Assembly: GCA_015680685.1 (NCBI GenBank)
Contig: MNCI01003793.1
Coordinates: 174,457 to 238,456 of the forward strand
Origin: Gnetum montanum
Lineage: Eukaryota > Streptophyta > Gnetopsida > Gnetales > Gnetaceae
DNA length: 64,000 nt
Direction of reading: 5' to 3'
Part shown: positions 1 to 10,300 of the stretch, piece by piece
Layout of the letters: each line of letters begins with the position of its first letter
Numbering within the stretch: the first letter of the stretch is position 1
The notes under the pieces: model-generated
The model's database searches: none
Told to the model about the DNA's origin: nothing
The model's input: the letters and a program-made list of their open reading frames with translations, nothing else
Made by a program: the position numbers and the translations under genes

Positions 1-1000
1 TCGGGATATGACCAAGAGAAGGATTTTGACCATCTATTGATTACCTTCACTAGTTCTTCTTTCTATTGAGGAGCAAGCTTAGCATTGATAATTACCAATT
101 TTTCATTTTTAAGGAACATGTATTCCATACCGGTGGGCAATGGTTTCAACTCAAGGGGCTCCTTCTTAAATTTCTTAGGGATTTCCAACTTCCCCTAGTT
201 GACATTTTCAAGGTTAAGACTTGGAAGTTGGTAATGGAGTTACTCTAATGCATCTATGCTATTGATGTAAGCGCAAGTCAAACCCTCAGTTGGTTCCATG
301 CACATGAGTGAACTGCTTTCCTGATCAGCTATCAGCCATTGGGTGCCTTCCTATTGTGTGGTTGCTACATGCAGGCATCTTTGTATGTTGATCACTTGTG
401 CACATTGATTGCATGTAGGAAATGCTAAAATTGGCACAAACCATGACCTCTTCACACAATTACACCCTGTGTCACTATATGCGATGCACATAACTTTCTT
501 CTTCTCAATCTTTCTGAATGTATTTTTCTTTGATATTTCTAGGGAAATATTACGGATTCCTAGGTGTGTGTCGATGGTGCTTAGCCATGCTCTTCCCATT
601 ATGATTGGAAAGTCCCCCTTGCCATTGTTTACCTAAATCACTAGGAAGTTAGCTGGGTATGACCACCCATAAATAGTGGTAATAATGTCTTCCACCAATC
701 CTAGTGAGACAGTGATGGACTAGTTAGCCAACTCTAGACGGATGTTGCTCTTTTGCAATGGAGGAAGGTTCTAGACCTTGTACATTTCTTGAGAAATCAA
801 GTTGACACTGAAACCTAAATCCAAAAGAGCCTTGCACAACACATTTTTAGCAATCTGTAAGTATATCAAAGGACTCCTAGGATCAGATAAATTCCTAGGA
901 AGGTGGCCCGATTTGATCCAATCAGTGATGGGGTGTGTTAGCATGACCGTATGTGTTGAGTGTGGTGGTTGAGTTGAAGGAGGCTCCAAAGTTTTGATTG
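1..1000 (-). pseudogene. Z pol fragment: protease and protease-RT linker
   Basis: Minus-strand translation gives a retropepsin-like box LLDLGFSVNLI, with the D-L-G codons at 821-813, as in Athila-type proteases, which use DLG where many retroelements have DTG/DSG. Further on comes the strand typical of the second half of the protease (IIMGKAWLS-like, about 600-550). Then a linker carries CNC and CNQC cysteine pairs at about 465-397, separated by 14 residues. The last 240 bases match the segment upstream of RT in B (LPIGMEYAFLKN, about 170-110). Stops interrupt the frame at several places. RT itself lies beyond the window start. Confidence 0.75.
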
Positions 1001-1553
1001 ATACTGAGGCATCTGAGGAATCAACAGCTTGTGATTACAAGGGCTTGGTTGGTTTGTTGGTCCTAAAGAAAGGTCTTTTCTTCATTTGGTTGTTGGAACC
1101 AACAGTAGGTTGAGAGTTAATAGCCCTCGTGGTGTTACGTTGTTATGGCTGGGTAGGGATTTCACCCTACATAGCTAGAGTAGGTGGTAGTGGAGCTATT
1201 GGTGGAAGATATGTGGCTGGATGAGAAAGATGATATGCTTGTGAAATATCATCCCTAGAAGAGGGAGTCCCATAATACTCATAGGCTTGGTAGTGAGGTT
1301 GAGGAGTGATGTGACCAGTAGAGTCACGTGGGGAGATTAGCTACTTCAAGTAATATCCATACGAGTTAGGTTACCAGTAAGGATGTTGTTGCCTTGGTGG
1401 TGGCATTCTCCATGATTGTGGATGCTACCACTGTTGATATTGCTTAATTGATTGTGGTGAAGTTCCACTGGGATAATATGTTAAGGGTTGGTGGAACTGC
1501 CTTGGGTTACCTTGAGGATAAGGTAACCTTCGAGGTGTTTGCCTTTTGTTTAA

Positions 1554-3473
1554 TCATGGGTTGAGTGCATACACCCAAGACTCCTGTAGATGTGAGATTA
1601 TAGGATAACATCCCTTAGGATGGTCATATTGACATATATCACATCCACTATCATTTTCTATTTCTGAATCTAGAACCTCTTCAATGATGGCAACTTTGCC
1701 CTTACCCTTGCTATGTTCATGTTCAACCTCTTTCTTTTTTATTTTCTCACTACCTTGCTCTCTAGTCTCCTCTACTATTTTGAGAATAGTTTGAAATCTA
1801 TTGTCTAGGGAATCCCACATTTTTTCTACCTTTTCCAAAACTTCTGATGTCATCTTTTGGATAGGCAAATTTTTCCTATTCACCATCTCTTTGAGTGGTG
1901 ACTCTTGTTCATCCTCAAAAAATCTTACTCCCCTCTTCCGAAGGGAAGGATCTCGGTTATACTCTTCCACACTTTCTCTTTTCCATAGCTCACCTTCTTC
2001 CTTATCAACTTGCTCCAATAGTCTTTGCATTTGATGGGACCTAAGCTTGGATCGTCTCCCTTAGGCATAAGTCCCAAGGGTTATTCTCATTTCATACCTA
2101 AGCCCATCCACAAGATGGTGTAGTTGATCCCTTTGCAAATAACCATGGCTAGGACAAAGATGTAATAGTGCATAGTATCAATCCATGGTAGCATCCAAGG
2201 GTTCATGTCCTCCTTATTTCCAGCCTTGGATTTGCTTTCACAAGCTAGACACTTGGGAGTACATTTGGTACTTGTCATTAAATAGTTCTAACATAGTACT
2301 CCACCTATGAATGGATTCTAGTTCTAAAGACCAGTACTAGCTTTCTGCTTATTTAACTAATGTCTGTGGGAATAACTTAAGTTTTTTCCATTCATTCTCT
2401 ATGTTCTATAAGGCACATGCATCATGGAATGCTTGTAAATGATTTTGAAGATCAACATTTTATCCCCCTTTAAATCATGGGATGTTGTTCATATCTAATC
2501 TCTTGATCCTACTATCTTTCTAATGCCTTGTTGGAATTCTAACAGCCTTAGTTATGTTCAACATATTTCAAGTAGTGACAAGGGGTTCATTGTGATCAGC
2601 TTGTCCATGGCATCTATGATGCCTACGTTGTTCCCTACTCTCCCTTCTTTAATGTCATGACTCTCTAGAGTGCCCTTGTCCCCTTTCTTGGCTGTTTCAT
2701 CTATGACTTCCACTTTGCCTACCTTTATCCCCATGGTCTTTTTCTTTATGACCACATCCATATATTGGAGAGGGTGAAGGAAATGATGAAGAAGAAGAAG
2801 AAGGAAAATCTTCACCATGACAATTTCTGCTACCTTCTCTTCAGTAGTCTCGGCCTCGATCGCAATTACAATCATAATGTCCACCTTTATCATGAGTCCA
2901 TGTTTCTTTTTCAGATCCTTTATGCCTGTGGGTACTAGAACCTGGGTTATGAATAGTGGAATGAAGGTTTTGATACACAATCCCTTGGCCAAAGTTAAGG
3001 GGAAGAACATTTTTGTTTGGGTGACTACCTAAGATAGGTTCACCACCCTCATTTTTGCTTAAAACATGTGGCATATCTTGAGATCACTTACCCTTCAAAG
3101 ACTTATGATGTCTCTCCTGTTGCAAGTCCCTTTAACGTTGTGCCTTCGTAGAATGGTATTCTCTCAAGTCATGATCTTGCATAATGTATTCTGCATGTAA
3201 GTGCAGCATGCTAATTCGTGTGAGAGCACGAAGAAGTATGCTTGGGATTGAATGATTAGAAGGTAACATTATGTTACCTTCTAAGTCTCGCCAACACAGT
3301 TGTTCATCTTGATGAAGGATAAAGATGAATTTTGGTATATACTCATCGGGATGAATATATACCACTCAAACTTGTTGAGGGATTGGCGGATCAACATCAT
3401 ATGTATTACATCATCGATTGTTTCCTATTTCAGACCTAGGCGGTGAGGTGCTTTTGTATGAAGAAGGAGACAT
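1554..3473 (-). pseudogene. Z gag pseudogene
   Basis: The start is set at ATG 3473 (MSPSSYKSTSPPRS), just downstream of the leader. Recognisable blocks are VVYIHPDEYIPKFIFILHQ (about 3365-3310), CWRDLEGN, and a charged middle. A conserved helical region follows, seen as RLLEQVDKEEGELWKRES (about 2015-1960) and a KR-rich stretch. The end is a Cys/His segment CDICQYDHPKGC (about 1640-1600) before ALNP. The same blocks in the same order occur in A, B and C. Gag forms the particle and binds element RNA (family knowledge). In-frame stops, including TGA just before VVYIH, and frameshifts show decay. Confidence 0.7.
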
Positions 3474-3589
3474 ACTTGTCTATTCAGTGTGCAATGTATT
3501 CTTGTTTATTATTTTCTCAACCAACCCTAAGGGTTCATTCCAATGATGTAAATGATTTCCTATGTTCTAGTTAGCACATAAACAACTAA

Positions 3590-3608
3590 GTCCCTACCAA
3601 TGGTGCCA
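3590..3608 (-). promoter_or_regulatory. Z primer binding site (tRNA-Asp type)
   Basis: The minus strand reads TGGCACCATTGGTAGGGAC one base after the LTR end. The canonical plant tRNA-Asp 3' complement is TGGCGCCGTTGCCGGGGA, as used by Athila elements, so this is a mutated form of it. Confidence 0.75.
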
Positions 3609-3609
3609 A

Positions 3610-4571
3610 TGATAAGTGACAAGGAACCCATACGCTCAACCATACGAATACGAGCATTTCACACACGATCTGGTCAAATTTCAAGGGCTAAGTGCTTATG
3701 TGCCCTTGTGGAACAAGGATAGGTTGGTTGATTGTTGTCTTCCCAAGATTACCTATATGTTACGATTGTATGATTAAGTAAGATTAAGGCATATGATTTT
3801 TATAGCTTTTATGTTTTTATGTCCTACGCTAGTATGGAAGGAGAGAGGTAACTAAGTGACTAATTTAACATAACTACTCATTAACTAAGTTCTAACTAAT
3901 CCTAACACCAGCATCCATTCCCACTTGTCGTACACATCCTAAACCAGTGTAACACTACTAGGATTACCAAACGTTAATCGTTATTGGGTTACCAAGCATT
4001 ACACGTATGCTCGAAGTGGTCCTACTTCTGTAATTTAACAATTTGCTTAATTGATCAAAATGAATTACTGTGCTAATAATAGAAATGTAAAGTGCATAAA
4101 ATAAAATAAATGCGTAAGAGAAAAAATCTCAAGTGTTGTAAGGATGAATCGAAGAGCTCATCTTTATTACCGTACATAAGGTGTGCTCAGGTACAAAATG
4201 CTTGAATAAAGATCTATCCACACTTAGGCCTCCTGCTATGGGCACTTGTAAAATACTCTAACTTTCAAAAAAATTATAAGAGTTTTGCTACTTGACTACT
4301 AAAAAAGACTTCTTCCCAATTGTGTGCCTAGGCACTGTATTTATAGGCTTGGGAGCAACTACTCTAATAATTAGAGTAATCGCTCTAATAATTAGAATAA
4401 TTGCTAAAGTAAATGCTAGAGTAACCACTCTAATAATTAGAGTAACTACTAGAGTAGCCGCTAGAGTAACTACTTTAATAATTAGAGTAACTGCTAAAGT
4501 AACCGCTAGAGGAACCACTCTAATAATTAGAATAACTATTAGAGTAACCACTAGAGTAACTGCTCTCATCA
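3610..4571 (-). repeat. Z 5' LTR
   Basis: It is 962 bp, with element-sense ends TGATGAGAGC and GTCACTTATCA. It holds a TATA box (minus-strand TATAAATA, 4345-4338), a polyadenylation-type AATAAAGAT near 4205, and the U5 repeats TTGGTAAYCC-AGTAG (about 3930-4000) shared by every LTR of this family. The region upstream of TATA is a simple palindromic repeat, annotated separately. Confidence 0.85.
4352..4565 (-). repeat. Palindromic tandem repeat filling the U3 of the Z LTR
   Basis: About 210 bp is made almost only of the units CTCTAATAATTAGAGTAA and ACTGCTAGAGTAACC-like variants. TCTAATAATTAGA is a self-complementary core and recurs about five times. It occupies the place where other LTRs of the family have GATATC or GATGAGGCC repeats, directly upstream of the TATA box. 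Confidence 0.85.
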
Positions 4572-4599
4572 GATGTTATAACAAATTTAGCTAGAATAA

Positions 4600-5122
4600 T
4601 GACTGATTATCAATAATTGTAATAGATGGTTGAAGCTTGTGAAGTAGAAAGAACATAGTTTTTAGCATGGTACATCAAAGCTAATAAAATGTTTCACAAC
4701 TACCATGTCCTTTGGAATTACCAATATCTATGAATATCATTGAATTAGCATGAATAGTGCATGATCCCAAGACTGAAGAAGAAAAGATGAGAGCATTGCT
4801 AAACAAGTATTAATTTAAGAAGTCAGATAACAAAGGAAAAAATCCAATGAAGAAGCCACTACCACTAGGAACCTAAAGAGACTACATTAAGATCCATGTT
4901 CCTTCTAGTCTATTTTGTGTTATTTTATGTTTTTCATGTGTCAATCATGTGCTCCATGATAATTTTGTAACACCACTTAAACAAAGATGTGGCATTCATA
5001 GTTAGAGTTAGTCATGTATATATGTAATGATGTCAAGTTCATGTAGTCCAAAAAGTTTGTAATGAATTCTATTCTCCTTTTATTTGAACTTAAGGATGAG
5101 TTTTCAGTTAATCATGAGGATA
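4600..5122 (+). pseudogene. Element F remnant: ORF3 C-terminus and 3' untranslated end
   Basis: The translation retains PCPLELPISMN, then VHDPKTEEEKMRALL, and ends in KKPLPLGT followed by stop TAA at 4874-4876. This is the same C-terminal box as in B ORF3 (CPWDVPIPTHIG, DPRSKEEKMKALL, PPLGTI). The 3' untranslated end follows, finishing in GAGGATA just before the LTR. The left side is interrupted by the insertion of Z at 4571. F is the most diverged subfamily member in the window. Confidence 0.65.
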
Positions 5123-5995
5123 TGATGAAACACTTTTTTGTCAAGGATTATGATATAGTATCTATAATATCATAGATATAATATTATATCCTGATATACG
5201 ATGTTGTAAATATGATGTAGAGGGCCATGATCATGTTTATAAATACCTCACCATAATGTTGAAGAGAGAGTTTTTGGTTAATAGTTAGTGAAATTCTTGT
5301 AGTTTATTTCCGTAAAGTTAGAGTTAGTTGTGTATACCCACATTATGATAATTAAAAATTGCAAATGCCCATGATAATAATGATTGAGATTATTCTTTAT
5401 CTATGGAATAGATTTAGTTTTCTATGTTATTTACTTTTACTATGTCATTTATATTTCATAAGTCATTTAATATTATGATATTTATTAGTAAAGCTAGAAT
5501 GAGTACAACTAGTTTTTGAGCATAAAGTGTAATTGTTTGATAACCCAGTAGTAACTTTGCTTGATTTACTCAATAGTAAAGTTACTTGATAATCCTAGTA
5601 ACAATTACATTAGCCTAGAATATGTACAGAAAACTAGGAAGAGATACTTATTGCTAATAGACTAGGATAGTTTTATATATTTTTTGTACTTAGAGATAAA
5701 ATTTACATTGATAATCATTATGTTTACACTTAGCACATGATAAAATTTACATTCATGATTACTATGTTTACACTCATCATACTTAAGATCCAACAACATC
5801 ATTTAATCATATATCTTACTAAGAGTTAAACTATAGATTTTGCACCTTGCTAACTCTAATTAGAAAGACAAAGATCACAACCTTCTTATCAACTCACTAG
5901 TATATTTACATTATCCATCCATGGATTATGATTTAGTCATGTATGAATACTTGTGACTAGTATGGTCAAGTATTGGAACTCTCTACTGCTCATCA
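5123..5995 (+). repeat. Element F 3' LTR (diverged subfamily)
   Basis: It is 873 bp, starts TGATGAAACAC and ends CTACTGCTCATCA, aligning at both ends to the LTRs of B and A. TATAAATA lies at 5238-5245. The U3 is built of degenerate GATAT/ATATC palindromes (about 5150-5205). The U5 repeat (TTGATAACCCAGTAG, TTGATAATCCTAGTAAC) is still visible at 5539-5610. No primer site or internal 5' region follows, so this is a 3' end. Confidence 0.65.
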
Positions 5996-6072
5996 CCAAC
6001 CTAATGAATCAAATGATTAGAGAATCAATTGGCAAACTAAAAATGTAAGAAATATTTATACTAATCCAACCA

Positions 6073-6807
6073 AAAATAGGTCACTAGCTTGTATCTACTA
6101 TACAAGGCTGAGTTCAAGCACCACAAAGACATCAAGCAGAAGCTTGAGACAACTAACACTAGACTTGAAGTTCTCAAAGGGTGATTTAGAGATCAACGAT
6201 CTATCACTGAGAACCTAGCCAGATAGATGAATGATTACCAGGAGTTGAAGAACACAATGAGAGCATTCAACATTGAATGCAAACAATTTGCTGCCTAGTT
6301 TGTCAATGTCAAGGAGTTGTCTCTAGTAATCCTGTGTCCTTGGGATGTGCCCGTTCCAACCCACATTAGGAAAGTTGCATGGATGGTGCATGATCCTAGG
6401 AGTAAGGAGGAGAAAATCAAAGCATTACTAGATTCTTTTCACCTTCCACCTAAATTCGTAGTACTAGCAAGACAATCATAGCCACCTCAACCACCACTAG
6501 TGTGTGAAGCTAATGAAGGTTCCTTGGAGCCTCAGGAACCACCACCACTTGGGACCGTTTGATCTTCTACAACAAGATTCACACCATTAAGGAACATGTT
6601 GTCTGATTTTTGAAGAGTTGAATCATGGTTTTTAATTTTGTCTCTTAAACACCTTCATTTTTTTTGTAATGTGTAAATCCCTACACTCCATTTTTTGTTA
6701 AGTCAGTCAATTTTTTTTTTGTGTGAAGAAAAGTCAATTAATAATCCCATATCTTTCTAATTTTGTAACAAAACTCAAGGACAAATTTTCATTTAGTCAT
6801 GCGGTTA
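6073..6807 (+). pseudogene. Element G remnant: ORF3 C-terminus and 3' end, upstream of the shared LTR
   Basis: The sequence from 6073 (CTAGCTTGTATCTACTA) runs almost base for base with B 18366-19092. It includes the C-terminal box of ORF3 and stop TGA at 6560-6562, then the 3' untranslated end finishing GCGGTTA right at the LTR. The left limit, about 6073, is an abrupt break; 5996-6072 is unassigned AT-rich sequence. With B it forms internal-LTR-internal-LTR, as expected from LTR-LTR recombination or tandem insertion. Confidence 0.75.
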
Positions 6808-7694
6808 TGATGAGTTGTGTTAAGCTAGCTATGTCGATGAGGCCTAGCCAACGCATCTTACCATGCATCGATGAGGCCCCATTGACGTAGTGTCAATTTT
6901 CTTGATTTTCAACTATAAATACATGCTTGCAACCACATTTATGGCAATAAGTAAATTGTAGTTGTAGTGGAGCTATCGCATTTTTTCCATTTGAAAGTTA
7001 GAATTTTTTCTCCAAGTGCCCGTAGTAGTAGTCATTGAGTGTATAGATTTTATTCGAGCATTGTTATACCTTAGCATGACAATGTGTGTGGCAATAAAGA
7101 TGAGCTTTCTGATAAACCTTGCAGCACTTTGGATAGATTAGATATTTTATTTATGTATTTAATGTTTTCAATTATTTATTAAATGTTTTCAATTAGTTAT
7201 TAAATATTTCCTAGTTATTATGTTAATGAGATAATTAAGTGAGATACATTACACACATAAGTATGACTATTTTGAGTGTAACACATATTTGCTTGGTAAT
7301 CTCAACAGCATTATTACTTAGTATGCCTAATAGCATAACACTTGGTTGCCTAGTAGTGGATACATGGGTTTAGGACATGTATGGAAAGTGGGAATGGATA
7401 CTTATGTTAGGATTATTTAATTTAGATTAGTTAATTAAATCCATTTTTATCTACAATTCAAGCACCCAACTATAAAACATAAAAATGATAAAAATCGAAT
7501 GCCTCAGTTACACTTAATCATACTAACAAATGTCAAAAGTGTACTTGGGAAGACAATGATTAACCTTAAGGCTAGATTCACTTCCTAAAGGGCTAGTGCA
7601 TTAGAAACAATAAAGTCCACAGAATTTGACAAGATCACACATGAATGCTTTGTGAATAGTATGGTTGGGCATAGGGGTACCTCGCCATTCATCA
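6808..7694 (+). repeat. Element B 5' LTR (shared with remnant G)
   Basis: It is 887 bp, TGATGAGTTG to CGCCATTCATCA. The U3 carries TCGATGAGGCC and ATCGATGAGGCC units followed by CATTGACGTAGTG. TATAAATA lies at 6914-6921, and there is an AATAAAGATGAG block near 7095. The U5 triple repeat lies at about 7280-7360. By eye it is very similar to 19093-19973, with most differences being transitions. Confidence 0.9.
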
Positions 7695-7695
7695 T

Positions 7696-7714
7696 TGGCA
7701 TTGTTGCTAAGAAC
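7696..7714 (+). promoter_or_regulatory. Element B primer binding site (degenerate tRNA-Asp type)
   Basis: TGGCATTGTTGCTAAGAAC begins one base after the LTR end. It aligns to TGGCGCCGTTGCCGGGGA with C-to-T and G-to-A changes only at most positions, consistent with deamination of a once normal tRNA-Asp site. Confidence 0.7.
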
Positions 7715-7851
7715 TTTGTTTGTGAAACATGCACTATTTAGGTTTAGGTGAATATCATTAATATCATTGTATGAACCTACAAGTTAATATCATTCCCACT
7801 ATACATAGAATTATAAAAGCACACTAATAACTTCATTTTTTTTTTTGCAAA

Positions 7852-10300
7852 ATGTCTTCTTCTTCTTGCAAGCACGAGGATACCAAACCACTAGTCCCAT
7901 AAGAATGCAAGGTGGTATACACTCATCTAGATGAGTTTCTACCAAATTTCACCTTCATCCTACATCAAGATGAACAAATGTGATGGCATGATATGGATGG
8001 CAATGTCATCTTGCCCCTAAATTGATCTATGCCCAGAATGCTATTCAAAACCCTTAAGAAGTTGGGCATATCAGATCTTCATGAAGAGTACATTGTGGAT
8101 GGATACGACACTCGAAACTACTATCCCATTGAAACACAATGTAAATGAGATCAACGTTAGGAAAAACTCAATGAAGCTACAAAGGGGAAACATTACACCA
8201 ATCCTTTATTCCTACTACACTAAGATGACAATGAGGATCCTTCCCTGGAAGGTTCTTAACATGAAGATTCTCCACCCCCCATTACATATGGTAAGGGTGT
8301 GAACCTGACCCTATGATTGATTGTTCATAAACTTGGTTCAAGAAAGAGTGATGGCCAAGGTAGGGACTTGGGTAAACATTACAACAACAAGGGATCTAAG
8401 GATGGTGATTGTAATAAGCATGAGAGTGGTGGTGGACATCGTGGTGGTGGTGCCAATCCACCTTCCTCTTCATCCTCTTCATCTAATTCTGAACATTCCT
8501 CTTCATTTGATTCTAAACATTCCTCTTCATCTAACAATTCTTATGAAAGCCATCATCGAAACAAGCATGATGAAGATGATCGACATAATAACAATGACCA
8601 TGAAGACCATCAAAACCAAAGAGGTGGCCGAAACCATCATTGGCATCATCAATGCAACAATGATGAGGAACCTTTATTGGTGACTCAAAGTATGCTCAAC
8701 ATTGTGGAGACACTAAAAATGCCAACTAGGCATATGAAGGATAGTCAGATCAAGTGCCTAGACATGAACAATATCCCAAGATTTGAGGGGGGATATAATT
8801 CTTATTTGTATACACATCTATAAGCTTTTTAAGATTCCAGTGCCTTATAGAACATAGAGAATGAGTGGAAAAAACTCAAGCTTTTCCTAAGGATACTCAT
8901 TAAGGAAGCTGAAAGCTGGTATTGATCCTTAGAGCTAGAATCTATCCACAAATGAAGTACCATGTTAGAACTATTCAATGAAAAATACCAGACATACTCC
9001 AGAGTGTCTAATCTAAGAAGGTAAATCCAAGGCTGGAAACAAGGAGCACATGAACCCTTCAATGCCATCATGGGCTGATATTATTCACTTCTACACCGAT
9101 GCCTTGGCCATGGTTACTCTTAGAGGGAACAAGTTTGCCACATAATAGATGGGATTAGAGTAGAAATAAGAAGAACCCTTGGGGTGTATGCCCAAGGAAG
9201 GTTGCCTAAAATGAGAGCTCATTAGATCCAAAGGTTAATTGAGCAAGTAGCAAAAGAAAAAGGTGAGCTACAAAAAAGGAAAATTTTTGAAGAGTACCTA
9301 TCCATTAGAAAATGAGAGATCCAATTTTTTGACAAGGAGAATCACCACATGATGAAGTGATGAATAGAAAGACGTTGACCATCCAAAAATATGTTTTTGA
9401 TATTTTGGCCAAAGTTGACAAGTTATGGGACTCTTTGGATAAAAGTTTTTAAATTGCTTTAAATATTTTTGAAGAATCCAAAGAGAAAAATAGTGATGAT
9501 AATTGCAGGAGGCGAAAAGAAGCTAAACATGCTTACCAAAGAGGTAAGGGCAAAGCTGTTGTGATAGAGGAAGTTGTGGAGTCTGAATTTAATGATGAAA
9601 TTGAATGTGACATATGCCAATACAAACATCCAAATTGATGTTGCCTTATCATATCACACTTATAAGAGTCTGGAGTGTATCCATTGAATCCTCACCTAAC
9701 ACGTATATAAGCACCAAGACAATTGCCTTACCCTCAAGGCAACCAAGGGTAATTCCACCAATAGCAACAAGCTTACTACCTAAGTGGAACTCCTTCAAAA
9801 CCTTATGAATAGTACTAATAGTGGTACTAACCGCAATTGTGAAAAATGCCACCACCAAGGCAGTAGTACCCTTATAGGGAACCAAATCCATATAGGTACT
9901 ATGTTTAGTAGCTTGTCTCCCCTAGAAGTTTTGCAAGTTATGCATCATTCTAGCATCACTATTGCCCTCTAGAGTACCATTGAATACATTCACCACATAC
10001 TCAAGGGAAAAACCCATATATGTATCCTTTTCATCCTTCACATCCCTCTACACCTACACATCCACCTTTAACCCAATTACCTCCTACTTCATCTATGTAG
10101 GGTGAGATTCCTTCATAGTTGCAAAAATGAAATGCTACAAGGGCTATCCATTCACAACTAGTTTTTCAACCAAGTGGTCCAAATAATTGATCAAGGAAAT
10201 GATCTTTCTTTCAACGCAAAAATTCTTTCCAACCCTTGCAACCTACTCCAACTGATCATCCTACATCTCCATCACCCTTATCCTTTGCATAAAATACTTT
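7852..10300 (+). pseudogene. Element B gag pseudogene
   Basis: ATG 7852 starts MSSSSCKHEDTKPLVP; a stop follows in frame and then ECKVVYTHLDEFLPNF. In the middle (about 8317-8660) is a low-complexity region rich in Ser, His, Asn and Asp. A conserved block, DMNNIPRFEGGYN (about 8761-8795), follows and then SLELESI, ELFNEKYQTYSR, and QRLIEQVAKEKGELQKR. The gag end has CDICQYKHPN-stop-CC (about 9609-9645). A Pro/Gln/His-rich tract leads into pol. The block order matches A, C and Z. Stops and frameshifts prevent any full product. Confidence 0.7.

Larger units (their letters stand above)
1..4571 (-). mobile_element. Element Z: 5' part of an Athila-like Ty3/gypsy LTR retrotransposon, cut by the window edge
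   Basis: Reading right to left on the minus strand there is an LTR (4571-3610), a tRNA-Asp-type primer site, a gag pseudogene, a protease and the protease-RT linker; the window ends before RT. The order and the DLG-type protease match the Athila lineage of plant Ty3/gypsy elements (family knowledge). The element sits inside the 3' tail of remnant F: F coding sequence starts just right of 4571. The other flank is outside the window, so the target duplication cannot be checked. The pol reading frame is broken by stops and indels, so the copy is dead. Confidence 0.85.

Noticed and set aside
4288-4594. Overlapping 93- and 100-codon frames on both strands with repeated Ile/Val/Thr
   Set aside because: They are translations of the palindromic U3 repeat of the Z LTR; the repeat length keeps both frames open by chance.
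8317-8700. Ser/His/Asp-rich frame as an independent metal-binding protein
   Set aside because: It lies in frame order within gag of B, and C has the equivalent low-complexity region at the same place, so it is part of gag.
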